NCBI RefSeq assembly: GCF_017875735.1
Contig: NZ_JAGGMZ010000001.1
Span: 186,001 to 250,000, forward strand
DNA length: 64,000 bases
Source of the DNA: Arthrobacter sp. CAN_C5
Lineage (GTDB): Bacteria > Actinomycetota > Actinomycetes > Actinomycetales > Micrococcaceae
Direction: 5' to 3'
In this document: positions 7,907 to 16,413 of the stretch, one piece after another
Layout: each line of letters starts with the position of its first letter
How positions within the stretch are numbered: position 1 is the stretch's first letter
Program-made: the position numbers and the translations under genes
The notes under the pieces: generated by a model
Told to the model about the DNA's origin: nothing
The model's input: only the letters and a program-made list of their open reading frames with translations
Database searches by the model: none

Positions 7907-8203
7907 ATGTCTGCATCAAGATCACGCCGTTCGTATACCCAGGACTTCAAGGATGATCTCTGCCGTGAAGTTATCAGCACGTCCAAGCCGGTGGTGGATG
8001 TGGCCAAGTCCTATGGCATTGGCGCCGAGACCCTGCGCCGTTGGTTGATCAAGTACCGGGAGACCCACAACAGTCCTGATGCCGCGGCGACCGGCGCCGA
8101 GCTGGCCAGGCTGAAGGTGCTTGAGAAGGAAAATCGGGAGCTGCTGGCGGAGAATCTTTTCTTGAAAAAAGCCAGCGCTTACTTCGCGAGGGAGCAGCGG
8201 TAG
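7907..8203 (+). CDS. IS3-family transposase OrfA (98 aa)
   Basis: A helix-turn-helix protein (SYGIGAETLRRWLIKYRE) followed by a leucine-zipper-like helix (LKVLEKENRELLAENLFLKK), the standard OrfA layout. An A6G run at 8165-8171 lies before the stop, and the -1 frame is open from there into orfB, so a fused OrfAB by frameshifting is possible. However, the run is not in the textbook register relative to the codons. The stop overlaps the orfB GTG by one base. Confidence 0.9.
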   Translation: MSASRSRRSYTQDFKDDLCREVISTSKPVVDVAKSYGIGAETLRRWLIKYRETHNSPDAAATGAELARLKVLEKENRELLAENLFLKKASAYFAREQR

Positions 8204-9096
8204 TGAGCAAGTTTGAATACATCGACTCCCAACGAAACGACCCGGCCGAGACCAATCCAGTGACGAAGATGTGCCTTTGGTTAGCCGTCTCAACCTCCGG
8301 GTTCTACAACTGGCTCAAGCGCCCTCAATCGGCCACAGCAGCCCGCAGGGACGTCCTTGCAGCCCTCATCAAGGGCTTCTTCGACGATTCCGACGGCACG
8401 TACGGGTACCGGCGTGTTCACGCCGACCTGGCCGCCGCTGGCATTGAGTGTTCGCCGGAGTTGGCGCGAAGAATTATGCGTGATGAAAATCTTATTGCCT
8501 GCCAGCCGCGCCCGTTCCGGAACACCACCGAAGCCGATGTCGAGGCTGCCGCGTTGATCCCGGATCTGGTCAAGCGAGACTTCACCGCCACCGAGCCCGG
8601 GGTGAAGTTCGTCGGGGACATCACCTACATCCACACGTGGCAGGGGTTCATTTATCTGGCGACCGTGATCGACTGTTATTCCAAACGTGTGGTCGGGTGG
8701 GCCATCGCCGACCACATGCGTGCCGAGCTCGTCGAAACCGCGTTGCGCAACGCCGCCGCCACGACCATGATCCGGCCCGGCGCTACCTGGCACTCAGATC
8801 GGGGCAGCGTCTATACCTCCGGCTCGTTCCGAACCCTTGTCAAGGACTTGGGCATGCGTTCTTCCATGGGCCGCACCGGGGTGTGCTGGGACAATGCCGC
8901 CGCGGAATCGTTTTTCTCAGCACTGAAAAACGAGCGAGTCCACCGCACGGTCTACGCCACAAAAGAGCAGGCCCGCAAGGACGTTATCCGCTACATTGAA
9001 GGGTTCTATAACAGCCGGCGGCGGCATTCCGCCCTCGATTACCAGTACCCCAACGATGTCCATTACAGTTACCAGCAGCCGCACCAGGCAGCGTAA
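8203..9096 (+). CDS. IS3-family transposase OrfB, DDE integrase (297 aa)
   Basis: The retroviral-type integrase core is complete: GDITYIHT carries the first Asp, HSDRGSVYTS the second, and DNAAAESFFSALKNE the Glu. An HTH_21-like segment (FDDSDGTYGYRRVHADL) precedes it. Length is normal for the family. The reading frame is intact, so this element may still be active. Confidence 0.92.
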   Translation: MSKFEYIDSQRNDPAETNPVTKMCLWLAVSTSGFYNWLKRPQSATAARRDVLAALIKGFFDDSDGTYGYRRVHADLAAAGIECSPELARRIMRDENLIACQPRPFRNTTEADVEAAALIPDLVKRDFTATEPGVKFVGDITYIHTWQGFIYLATVIDCYSKRVVGWAIADHMRAELVETALRNAAATTMIRPGATWHSDRGSVYTSGSFRTLVKDLGMRSSMGRTGVCWDNAAAESFFSALKNERVHRTVYATKEQARKDVIRYIEGFYNSRRRHSALDYQYPNDVHYSYQQPHQAA

Positions 9097-9132
9097 GAGA
9101 AAACACTAACTCCGCTGTCCGAAATTCACGCA

Positions 9133-9755
9133 GCAGCCCACTCTCCTCTGGCGGGGAAGTCCTGTGCGGTATTACGGTGCTACGTCGCCACCGCGCGGTG
9201 ACTGTGGCCAGCAGTGGAGATCGGGCGCAAAGAATCGATGAAGTGCAGTACGGGTTCGACGACGGCCCGTGTCTGACTGCTGCCCGGGATCAGATCACCG
9301 TAGTAGTCCCGGAAATGCGGGCGGAGAAGCGGTGGCTCGGGTATCCGGCGGTTCTGGTTGCTGAGGGAATCGGTTCAGTGGTTTCCGTGCCGTTCGTCAT
9401 GGAAGGCAACACCAAAGCAGCGTTGAACGTGTACTCGGGTGAGTCGGGCCATTTCAGCAGCGCTGTCATCGACCTGATTGAGGAACATGTCCGCGATGCG
9501 TCGAAAGCACTACAACTGGCAGTAAAGGTAGCCCAACAGGTTGATACGGCGGAGCATCTCAAGGCGGCCCTTGAATCTCGTACCGTTATTGATCTGGCTC
9601 TAGGCATCACCATGGGACGGACCGGATGCACCCAGGATGAGGCTATCCAGCGATTGAAGAGCATCTCGCGGCAGCAGAACATGAAACTTCGAGCCCTGGC
9701 TACGCAAATTGTTGTTGCCAACGGAGGAACTACCAGCGCCCACTTCGTCATGTGA
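9133..9755 (+). pseudogene. GAF-ANTAR regulator, 3' part
   Basis: After the IS end the frame reads SSPLSSGGEVLCGITVLRRH and continues through the rest of a GAF domain (QYGFDDGPCLTAARD) into an ANTAR RNA-binding domain (SRTVIDLALGITMGRTGC, then ARR-like helices to LRALATQIV). ANTAR proteins bind paired RNA hairpins and prevent transcription termination. A GTG at 9177 could still give a truncated protein, but it would lack the N-terminal part of the GAF domain. Confidence 0.8.
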
Positions 9756-9997
9756 GCTTTTCATGATGCAACCGCTTGCGCGGGTTGGGGGTGGATAGGG
9801 TCTTAAGCCTCTGACGCTGAGGGGCGGCCGGTCCTAGGGTTTGAGTTGCCGGGATTTGTGTTGCGTGTGGACAGTCCCGGGCTGTGTTGGAGGGGGACTC
9901 TGGCGTGGTTCGTCTTCATTCTGGGGGGATGAAGACGGCTTCCTCAATGGATTACGGGCGGCTTCTTTGTCTCGAGCGTCGGGACGGATGAGATCTG

Positions 9998-10497
9998 ATG
10001 GGCGGAGACCATAGCGGCACTTCAGGTAATAGATCGGCTGGTCCAGCACATAGCGCGGGTTCCGTGGGGGTTTTTGTCCTCGATGATCATGAGGTGATCC
10101 GTCGGGGTCTGCGTCTGTTGCTGGAATCCGATGGTGTGAGCGTAATGGGTGAGTCCAGTTCGGCGGCTGATGCAATCCGTCGTATCCCTGCGCTACACCC
10201 CGGGTTGGTCATCGTAGATGATGATTTACCCGACGGAACGGGTGCTGAGGTGTGTCGGGCTATCACGGTGGTGGATCCTGGCATCCGATGCGTGCTGCTG
10301 ACCTCTGGCGCTGAGGAAGCCGTCCTCATCGATGCGGTCCTAGCTGGCGCGTGGGGGTGTCTGTCCAAGCAAGACGACAGTGCCGAACAGCTCCGCCTCA
10401 TTAAGAGGGCCCTCGCCGGGCACACCGCTTACAGCAAACGATTCCAGGCGTCTTCTATTGCCGGACAATCACGCCCGGGTACGGTTCAAACGGAAGT
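9998..10497 (+). pseudogene. LuxR-type response regulator, receiver half (split by IS3-family element)
   Basis: Residues 25-140 form a receiver domain: FVLDDHEVIRRGLRLLLE, the phospho-acceptor region LVIVDDDLPDG, the LTSG threonine-type switch and CLSKQDD with the conserved lysine. A normal LuxR-type regulator would continue into a DNA-binding domain. Here the frame enters the end of an IS3-family element at about 10498 and stops at 10528. The missing HTH domain is found beyond the IS, at 12039-12479, on the same strand. Confidence 0.8.
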
Positions 10498-10524
10498 TGT
10501 CAAGGTGAATGGGGCCAGTGGGAG

Positions 10525-11526
10525 TTAGGCGGCTGCTTCTGTCTGGGTTTCCTGGGATGGTTTGTTGATCCATGCCGCGCCGGGGACGGTGAGTATTTTT
10601 GGGTCCGTTTCGGTGCTGAATCGTTCGGGATTCTTCTGCCGTGCGGCGGCCAAAGTGATGGAGCGTTCGGTGGCCTTCGTCGCGGCAAGACCGTAGTGGA
10701 CGTCTGCCGGGGTGTTTAGTCCGATTCCGGTATGGCGGTGGCTGTGGTTGTATCCTTCGACAAAAGTCGCCATGAAGGCCCTCGCATCGGCCAGGGAGCC
10801 GAATCGTTCAGGGAACACGGGAGCGAATTTCAAGGTCTTGAACCACGCCTCGCTGTAGGGGTTGTCATTGGATACGCGGGGCCTGGAGTGTGACCTGGTG
10901 ACTTCCAGATCGGAGAGCAGTACAGCTACGGTCTTGGACGTCATAGAAGTCCCGCGGTCCGCGTGCACGATTTCCGGGATGCCGTGGATACCGAAGATTT
11001 CCTTCATCATCTCCACCGCCAACTCCCCGGATTCGTGGGCATGGACGTATGCGCCCACGATGTAGCGGGAGTAAATATCGAGCATCACGTAGGCATCGAA
11101 GTACTTACCCCTGACCGGGCCGGCAAGCTTGGTAATGTCCCAGCTGTAGACCTGCCCGGGGCCAGCCGCTGTCAATTCCGGAACGGTCCTGGGCGGATGG
11201 CGTGCCTGCCGGCGGCGCTCTTTGACCTGCTTATTCTCAGTCAATATCCGGTAGATCGTTGAGATTGAGCACAGGTAGGTCCCCTCGTCCAGCAGCTGCG
11301 CGTAGATCTGGACCGGGGCTAGATCCACGAAGCGGGCAGAGTTCACGGCAGCGAGGATACCGGCGCGTTCGTCCGGGTCGAGCTTGTTTGCCGGGACAGA
11401 CACGGGCATCGGCCCGGCCTGCGGGATCCGCGGGCTGCGGGTTGCGGTCGCCCGCGGTATCCCGGCCAAGACCGCCGCTTCCCGCGTGGGGATATGCGCA
11501 CCTGTGAGTTCGGCATAAACCCCCAT
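10525..11526 (-). CDS. IS3-family transposase OrfB of copy B1 (333 aa)
   Basis: The likely start is the ATG that overlaps the orfA stop (TGATG at about 11526); a GTG slightly upstream is also possible. Catalytic DDE residues lie in SWDITKLAGP, HADRGTSMTS and DNPYSEAWFKTLKF. A homologous, IS21-interrupted gene lies at 43218-46769. The frame is complete, so this copy could supply transposase to the interrupted one. Confidence 0.88.
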   Translation of the reverse strand: MGVYAELTGAHIPTREAAVLAGIPRATATRSPRIPQAGPMPVSVPANKLDPDERAGILAAVNSARFVDLAPVQIYAQLLDEGTYLCSISTIYRILTENKQVKERRRQARHPPRTVPELTAAGPGQVYSWDITKLAGPVRGKYFDAYVMLDIYSRYIVGAYVHAHESGELAVEMMKEIFGIHGIPEIVHADRGTSMTSKTVAVLLSDLEVTRSHSRPRVSNDNPYSEAWFKTLKFAPVFPERFGSLADARAFMATFVEGYNHSHRHTGIGLNTPADVHYGLAATKATERSITLAAARQKNPERFSTETDPKILTVPGAAWINKPSQETQTEAAA

Positions 11527-11963
11527 CAGGGTTTCCTGTACCACTGCTGCTGCTCCTCGCTTTCGGAGATTTCCTCCAAAAGCTGCCGTGCTTTTCCCAT
11601 GATGTCCAACGCTGCCCGAGTCCGTGCCAGCGTGCGTTCATTCACCTCCAGTTGCCGGCGTAGACGGGCGATTTCGGCCTGCTCAGCGGTAAGCTTGCCG
11701 ATCTTCTCCCCGGGCTTCCTACCCTCGAGCACACCTGCATCACGGAGTTTGCGCCACTCAGTGATCTGGGAGGAATAGATGCCCTCACGACGAAGGTACG
11801 CCCCGCCTCCGGAGCCATCGTCACAGGCCTGTTGGTAAGCGGCCAGATGGGCTAGTTTCTGCGCCGGGGTAAACGACCTTCGAGGCCTTGGACCGCCGGC
11901 ACGAGGGCCAGAATTACTCATGGACCCATCTTCCCGCACCCGGGAAATTGTGGAGATAGACAT
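11526..11963 (-). CDS. IS3-family transposase OrfA of copy B1 (145 aa)
   Basis: A helix-turn-helix protein (YLRREGIYSSQITEWRKLR) followed by a long heptad-like helix (EIARLRRQLEVNERTLARTR). It is clearly related to the intact OrfA at 42781-43218. It ends in the TGATG overlap with orfB, suggesting coupled translation. Confidence 0.88.
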   Translation of the reverse strand: MSISTISRVREDGSMSNSGPRAGGPRPRRSFTPAQKLAHLAAYQQACDDGSGGGAYLRREGIYSSQITEWRKLRDAGVLEGRKPGEKIGKLTAEQAEIARLRRQLEVNERTLARTRAALDIMGKARQLLEEISESEEQQQWYRKP

Positions 11964-12038
11964 TGGTTCTGATCCTGATTCTCGCCCTACGAATTAGACG
12001 GACTTGCTATGAGCCACTGGCCTCAACTCACCCTGACA

Positions 12039-12479
12039 CGTAGGGAAACGGGCGGGGAGCTGGTGAATCTTTCGAAGCAGGAGAAAACCGCTGCTTATGG
12101 CATGGGTAGAGGGTTGAGCAATTATCAGATTAGCCAGAGGATGAACCTTTCCGAAAAGACGGTGAAGAATATGGTGTCCTCGGTGCTGATGAAACTCGGC
12201 ATGGAGCGAAGGTCTCAGGCTGCTGTGCTGATCAGTACTATATTGCAGCCTTGGGAGGACACTCAGTATGGCAACTACCGGTTTAGCCCGTTCCCTGATC
12301 GGATCGCCAAAGTAGTGGACGCATTGAGGGCCTGTACGAGCGAGGCTAATACCGTGCCGCCGACGAATGATGAACGGGCGCGGGACGCAGTCCGGTTAAT
12401 CACCGCGCTTACCGCAGCCTTATCCTCGGTCCTGTTTCTGAAGTCCTCAACAGGGCCCGAAATCGTGCCCCGTTCCTGA
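12039..12479 (+). pseudogene. LuxR-type response regulator, DNA-binding half
   Basis: The frame contains a complete LuxR-type helix-turn-helix: LSKQEKTAAYGMGRGLSNYQ, then ISQRMNLSEKTVKNMVSSVL and MKLGMERRSQA. Without the insertion it would follow the receiver domain ending near 10497. About 75 further residues with no recognised domain follow the HTH. The fragment could be expressed from a start inside the IS, but would lack phosphorylation control. Confidence 0.8.
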
Positions 12480-12652
12480 GGTGACTTACCTATCAGCCCC
12501 GGAGACGTGTGAACCTCTGTAGCGTGCGGGTGACGTCATAAGCTATCAGTCCTTCTTCTCGTTTCTACTGACAGGTTCTCTTCGTCGGAGAGCAGTTTGC
12601 TCCCTGAACGTGGGGACGGGCCACGGGTCAAGTTCCGATCCGTGCCGGAGTT

Positions 12653-12868
12653 TCAGGCGTACCAGAACCATCCTGGAGGCTCCCAGTGTGCGGGCGGGTT
12701 ATGGCCACTGAACTGTCCACATTTCATGCAGGTGTAATTCACGCTGCCAGGCCGGAGGCGCCCTGACGGGAGGATCTGAAACGGCACAAATTCTTCGTAT
12801 TGCAAGAACTTGGCGGTTTCACAGGTGGTGCAGAAGGGTACTTGTGACGTGATGGGCGTGGGTTTCAT
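12653..12868 (-). CDS. small zinc-ribbon-like protein (71 aa)
   Basis: I start at ATG 12868 (MKPTPITSQV); an upstream in-frame start would add 14 residues. It has two CxxC pairs, CTTC near residue 13 and CMKC near residue 47, spaced as in a zinc ribbon, and an aromatic C-terminus (EPPGWFWYA). No family name is recalled. It stands alone on the minus strand with about 480 bp of empty sequence upstream. The paired cysteines make it more likely real than chance. Confidence 0.5.
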   Translation of the reverse strand: MKPTPITSQVPFCTTCETAKFLQYEEFVPFQILPSGRLRPGSVNYTCMKCGQFSGHNPPAHWEPPGWFWYA

Positions 12869-12910
12869 AGCTGGTTCAGTCCCATTCTGTTGGTCAGGAA
12901 CACTACACAA

Positions 12911-13388
12911 TCCTGGAAAAGTAGAGGCTCACACCGGATCATGCGGTGACCCGGTCCCTTCAGCATGAATTCGCGGTTTCAAACGTGACAGAGACTAAAG
13001 TCCCTTGATCGTGGGGCGACAGATGGACATGAATATCCGAGTTGGTTCCAAGAATTTGGGTAGGCCGAGCGGCTTTGCACTGGTGACTTGTCTGAAGGTT
13101 ATCCATGAACCATGTGACTAAGGTCTGATGGCCCTACCACTTAAAAGGGTAAGGCTGGATTGTTGGGGTTTGGGGAGTTCCTCATGGCGAGAGATGGGGA
13201 GCTCCTCCTGGCGTTAGACACCGGACGCTTCTGGCCCGCCAAGGCGAACGCCGGAGGGAGACTGAGCGAAAACTTGCCCGACGTCTTCAGGCGTACCGGA
13301 GCGCTCACCGACCAGCCAAGGGTTCCTAGCGAGCGTTGTCGAACGATAGGGGTGGGTTGGGAACGGTCACTAGTTGGTAGGGCTGGTG
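12911..13388. other. 478 bp without a supported gene
   Basis: Overlapping short frames occur on both strands (for example 13160-13411 plus), but none has a ribosome site or recognisable content. This may be decayed sequence between the damaged regulator genes and the BON-like gene. Confidence 0.4.
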
Positions 13389-13745
13389 TCAGCAGGGTGG
13401 TTCTATCCTGAGGTCGTTCTGTACCGCTCGGATTGCTGGACTGCACCAGCAGGCGAAACCAGCACGGCTTTTATCCTGCGGCGAGTCGACGATTCCTGTC
13501 AGGGAAGCTGTCCCATCTTTGACCGAAACGGTGATCTCCAGGCAGCCTACGGCTCGTCGGACTGCGCTCAGGACCACACGCTGTGTTGCCGCCGAATCAA
13601 TGTCACCAGAACTACCAAAGTGGACACTCGGGGTACTGATAGACACTTCGTTCTGACTGGACTGCGGCAGAGTCAACGGCGGCAACAGAATATTTTCCCG
13701 CGACGTGAAGGCACCCGGGGGCGTGCCAGATGAACGGTTCTTCAT
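13389..13745 (-). CDS. BON-domain-like small protein (118 aa)
   Basis: The C-terminal 65 residues (VVLSAVRRAVGCLEITVSVK, then DGTASLTGIVDSPQDKSRAG and AVQNDLRI) resemble a single BON domain: an amphipathic helix, then two beta strands with a G-x-V core. BON domains bind membranes or phospholipids. The N-terminal 50 residues are low in structure, and ATG 13745 has only a weak GGTGGA site, so the start is doubtful. No nearby partner suggests a role. Confidence 0.4.
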   Translation of the reverse strand: MKNRSSGTPPGAFTSRENILLPPLTLPQSSQNEVSISTPSVHFGSSGDIDSAATQRVVLSAVRRAVGCLEITVSVKDGTASLTGIVDSPQDKSRAGFACWCSPAIRAVQNDLRIEPPC

Positions 13746-13922
13746 AGTTCCACCATGGAACTTTTCCGACCCTAGAAGCAGGGCCGAAAGTCACTACCGC
13801 CGGGAAACTGTGATCAGATCGGCACAGCATTTATCTAGCAGGACCAATTCGTTTCCGTTGGTAGGTATCGGATCGGGCTCCAAGGGAGCCGAGCCGATAC
13901 GGATCAGGATGGCCGGGATGAG

Positions 13923-14222
13923 CTAGTGCTCGTCGTAGTGGCCTTCGTGTTCGGCGTGGCGATGTCCGTCGTGGAGGTAGTCGGTGTGGTCACCGTGCTT
14001 CACGGCTTCGTGGGAGCAGTCCGCTGAGCCGTGGGTGTGGTCGCTGGGGGTATGCTCAGCAGGCTCGTCGTGTTCGTCGTAGTGGCCGTCGTGTTCGGCG
14101 TGGCGGTGGCCGTCGTGGAGGTAGTCGGTGTGGTCACCGTGCTGGATGGTTGCGTGGGAGCAATCCGCTGAGCCGTGGGTGTGATCCTCCAGGGTGTGCT
14201 CTGCTTTGATGTCCGTTGTCAT
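13923..14222 (-). CDS. histidine-rich metal-binding protein with tandem duplication (99 aa)
   Basis: Two nearly identical units of about 40 residues, each reading DHTHGSADCSH, then HGDHTDYLHDGHRHAEH and GHYDEH. Roughly a quarter of all residues are His, with many Asp and Glu and one Cys per unit, a clear metal-binding composition. Actinobacterial relatives carry one such unit and usually sit beside an ArsR/SmtB regulator, as here (24 bp downstream of it). It probably buffers or delivers zinc, nickel or cobalt in the cytoplasm; the metal is not shown by the sequence. The duplication is visible in the DNA. Confidence 0.8.
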   Translation of the reverse strand: MTTDIKAEHTLEDHTHGSADCSHATIQHGDHTDYLHDGHRHAEHDGHYDEHDEPAEHTPSDHTHGSADCSHEAVKHGDHTDYLHDGHRHAEHEGHYDEH

Positions 14223-14246
14223 GATGGTCTCTCCTTCAATGGGTAC

Positions 14247-14594
14247 TTACGGCGCGATGGACGCCACAAGTTCGTTCTTCGACGGGGCTTCGCCTGTGTG
14301 GGCGATGGCGTCATTGATGACGTGGGCAACGTGCTCATCGGTCAGGGCGTAAACAGCATCCCGTCCTGATCTGGTCACTGTCACCAAGTTCATGCTCCTT
14401 AGTAGGCGCAGATGCTGCGACACCAGAGGTTGCGACAACCCGGTGGTTTGAACCAGGGAGCTCACGGAGCCTTCCTTGGCGGCGAGAGACGTCAGTATCC
14501 GAAGACGTGACGCAGTCCCCAAGGCCTTGAAAAGTTCAGCGACTCTCTCGAGCTGTTCATCATCAGGCATATAGACATATAAACACGTGTGCAT
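14247..14594 (-). CDS. ArsR/SmtB-family metalloregulator (115 aa)
   Basis: A winged-helix repressor: ELFKALGTASRLRILTSLA, then the recognition helix SQPLVSQHLRLLRSMNLV, and a C-terminal helix with TDEHVAHVINDAIAH. The DEHVAHV region matches the alpha-5-type metal site of zinc and nickel sensors in this family. The start may be 14594 or the internal ATG at 14570 (MPDDEQLER). The sequence around the start contains ATATAGACATAT and ACACGTGT palindromes that could be its operator. It precedes the histidine-rich protein on the same strand and follows the ABC permease gene by 49 bp. Confidence 0.85.
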   Translation of the reverse strand: MHTCLYVYMPDDEQLERVAELFKALGTASRLRILTSLAAKEGSVSSLVQTTGLSQPLVSQHLRLLRSMNLVTVTRSGRDAVYALTDEHVAHVINDAIAHTGEAPSKNELVASIAP

Positions 14595-14643
14595 GGGTTT
14601 GGCAATGTCTATTGCGTGGCTGCGTCGTTTCTGTTCGGGTGAA

Positions 14644-16413
14644 TCAGAGGGCCCGCGTGGCGTCCTGGGGGGCTTTTTGGCGACGGAGACTTGGTGGCAG
14701 GGTAAGCCCGGAGGCGGAGACCGCCAGGATTGAGGCGAGTATCAGCGTCGATGCTGGCGCGAGAACTGTCCACGGGGCCCGCTCGACGTAGGCCATTCCT
14801 TCGGCCAGGATGAGGCCCCAGTCCGGACTGGGTGGGTTCGCGCCGAGCCCGAGAAAGCCCAGGGCTGCCAGAGCGAGGGCGATACCCGGTAGGCGGAGCA
14901 TGGCGTGTTGGACGAGGGGTCCGATGATGTGGGGGAAGATGTGCCGGAGGAGTGTTCGGGTGGGGCCTACCCCGAGGATAGGTAGTACAGCGACGAATGG
15001 CAGGGTTCTGGCCTGCAGGGTTAGGGCTGAGGTATGTGCTGCTAGTGGCGCCCAGCTGACCAACGCTACTGCTAGAGCTGCGCCGCCGAGAGAAGCTCCG
15101 GAGATAGCGGCGACAATAATTCCGGCAATTACCGGCGGTGCGGCATTCGCGATCTCGAGTGGCCCTGTTCCCAGACGGGGCAAGGACCCGATGAGCAACC
15201 CGAGGATGAGGGATACCAGCACGACGATGAGGGCGGTCCCGATTGTAGATACGGCGCCCTGGCCAACGCGCGCTAGAAGATCTCGCCCGCTGGCGTCTGC
15301 GCCGAAGGGGATTGCCCAGCTCGGCGGTGCCAGGCGTGGATGAGTTGAGGCGAAGGGATCGCGAAAAACACCGGCCACGGTGATGATTGCCAGAAGTAGC
15401 GCGGCTGTGAACGGTACGGCGAGATCCCGTCGACGGAAAACGGGGGACACGAAGGCGACGGGGACGACACTGAGCCGACCAGCAGGTCCGAGGAGCGCTC
15501 GGCGGATCATTGCCGCTGTGATCCCCGCGGCGATGGCGAGGATGAGGAGTGCGAGGACGCCGGCTTGAAGCACCGGGATGTCCTGGGATGTGGCGGCGCC
15601 CAGTGTCGATCGTCCGATCCCGGGAATCGCGAATACTCTTTCAACCGCTACTGCCCCGCCGGTTAGGCCGACGACGACTAATGCAGCCTGGCTGGAGATG
15701 GTCGGTAGAGCCCGGCGCAGGAGTCCGACACCAATCTGGCGTCGGGTGAACCCTGCTGTAAGCCACGCCGATACCCACTGTTCCTCTCCGGCTGAGCTGA
15801 TGGCATCGGCTAGTAATTTCCCCATCAGTCCGCCGGCGGGGAGACCCATGGCGAGGGAGGGCAGGACGGCGTAGTGCAGGCCGAGCCAACCAGAGGGCGG
15901 AAACCAACCCAACCAGACCGCGCCAATGACAAGAAATAGGGAGGCTAGAAGGAACTCTGGAAGGGACGTCGCCGTTGTGGCGAGGACCCCAGACCCCCGC
16001 CGATGCGCTCCTTTGGAGCTTCGTAGAAGCGACGGCATAGCCAGCAGGCAAGCAATTGTCAGAGCGAGCGCACCGGCGCAGATCATGAGCGTGACGGATA
16101 CTCCGAGGGCCGAGAGCGTTCCTGGGAGTACCGGAGAGTTCGAGATCCAGGACTGTCCCAGATCACCAGCGAGGACCCCGGAAAACCAGTCAATGAAGAC
16201 AATCGCCGGGCCCTGGTCGAGGCCCAGTTCGGCTCGGACCATGGCCAACGACTCAGGGGTTGCTTCCAGATCCGCGTAGCGGGCCCGCAACACCGTGTAT
16301 TCAGGGCGCTGCCCGGACAGCCAGGGCAACATCCCGATTATCAGAACCACGACGAAGAGCGCCCCGGCCCTGGATAGACCGACGAGCAGAGCACCAGTTG
16401 GGAAACGTGCCAT
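14644..16413 (-). CDS. dipeptide/nickel-type ABC permease, DppB-DppC fusion (589 aa)
   Basis: One polypeptide contains both permease halves. The first (1-310) has the DppB-type EELGLDQGP-like linker (RAELGLDQGPAIVFIDW) and an EAA loop near GFTRRQIGVGLLRR. The second (340-580) has the DppC-type FGADASGRDLLARV and a loop near RTLLRHIFPHI. Families normally encode these separately, so this is a fusion. ATG at 16413 overlaps the lipoprotein stop (TAATG). With the lipoprotein and the two ATPases upstream it forms a peptide-, nickel- or metallophore-type importer. Confidence 0.88.
   Translation of the reverse strand: MARFPTGALLVGLSRAGALFVVVLIIGMLPWLSGQRPEYTVLRARYADLEATPESLAMVRAELGLDQGPAIVFIDWFSGVLAGDLGQSWISNSPVLPGTLSALGVSVTLMICAGALALTIACLLAMPSLLRSSKGAHRRGSGVLATTATSLPEFLLASLFLVIGAVWLGWFPPSGWLGLHYAVLPSLAMGLPAGGLMGKLLADAISSAGEEQWVSAWLTAGFTRRQIGVGLLRRALPTISSQAALVVVGLTGGAVAVERVFAIPGIGRSTLGAATSQDIPVLQAGVLALLILAIAAGITAAMIRRALLGPAGRLSVVPVAFVSPVFRRRDLAVPFTAALLLAIITVAGVFRDPFASTHPRLAPPSWAIPFGADASGRDLLARVGQGAVSTIGTALIVVLVSLILGLLIGSLPRLGTGPLEIANAAPPVIAGIIVAAISGASLGGAALAVALVSWAPLAAHTSALTLQARTLPFVAVLPILGVGPTRTLLRHIFPHIIGPLVQHAMLRLPGIALALAALGFLGLGANPPSPDWGLILAEGMAYVERAPWTVLAPASTLILASILAVSASGLTLPPSLRRQKAPQDATRAL

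Larger units (their letters stand above)
7843..9132 (+). mobile_element. IS3-family insertion sequence (~1290 bp)
   Basis: Related terminal repeats are visible: the left end has ATTTAGGACAG and the right end, reversed, has ATTTCGGACAG, within about 18 bp of similarity. Inside are orfA and orfB of an IS3-family transposase. Exact ends are uncertain by a few bases and I could not settle the target duplication. It interrupts a GAF-ANTAR gene. Confidence 0.8.
10498..12038 (-). mobile_element. IS3-family element, copy B1 (1541 bp)
   Basis: Ends begin TGTCA(A/G)GGTGA and continue to GGCCAGTGG on both sides, giving imperfect terminal repeats of about 25 bp. Two transposase genes fill the interior on the minus strand. 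The same element, same length, occurs at 42706-46796 once a nested IS21 element is subtracted. I saw no clear target duplication. It splits a response-regulator gene. Confidence 0.85.
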
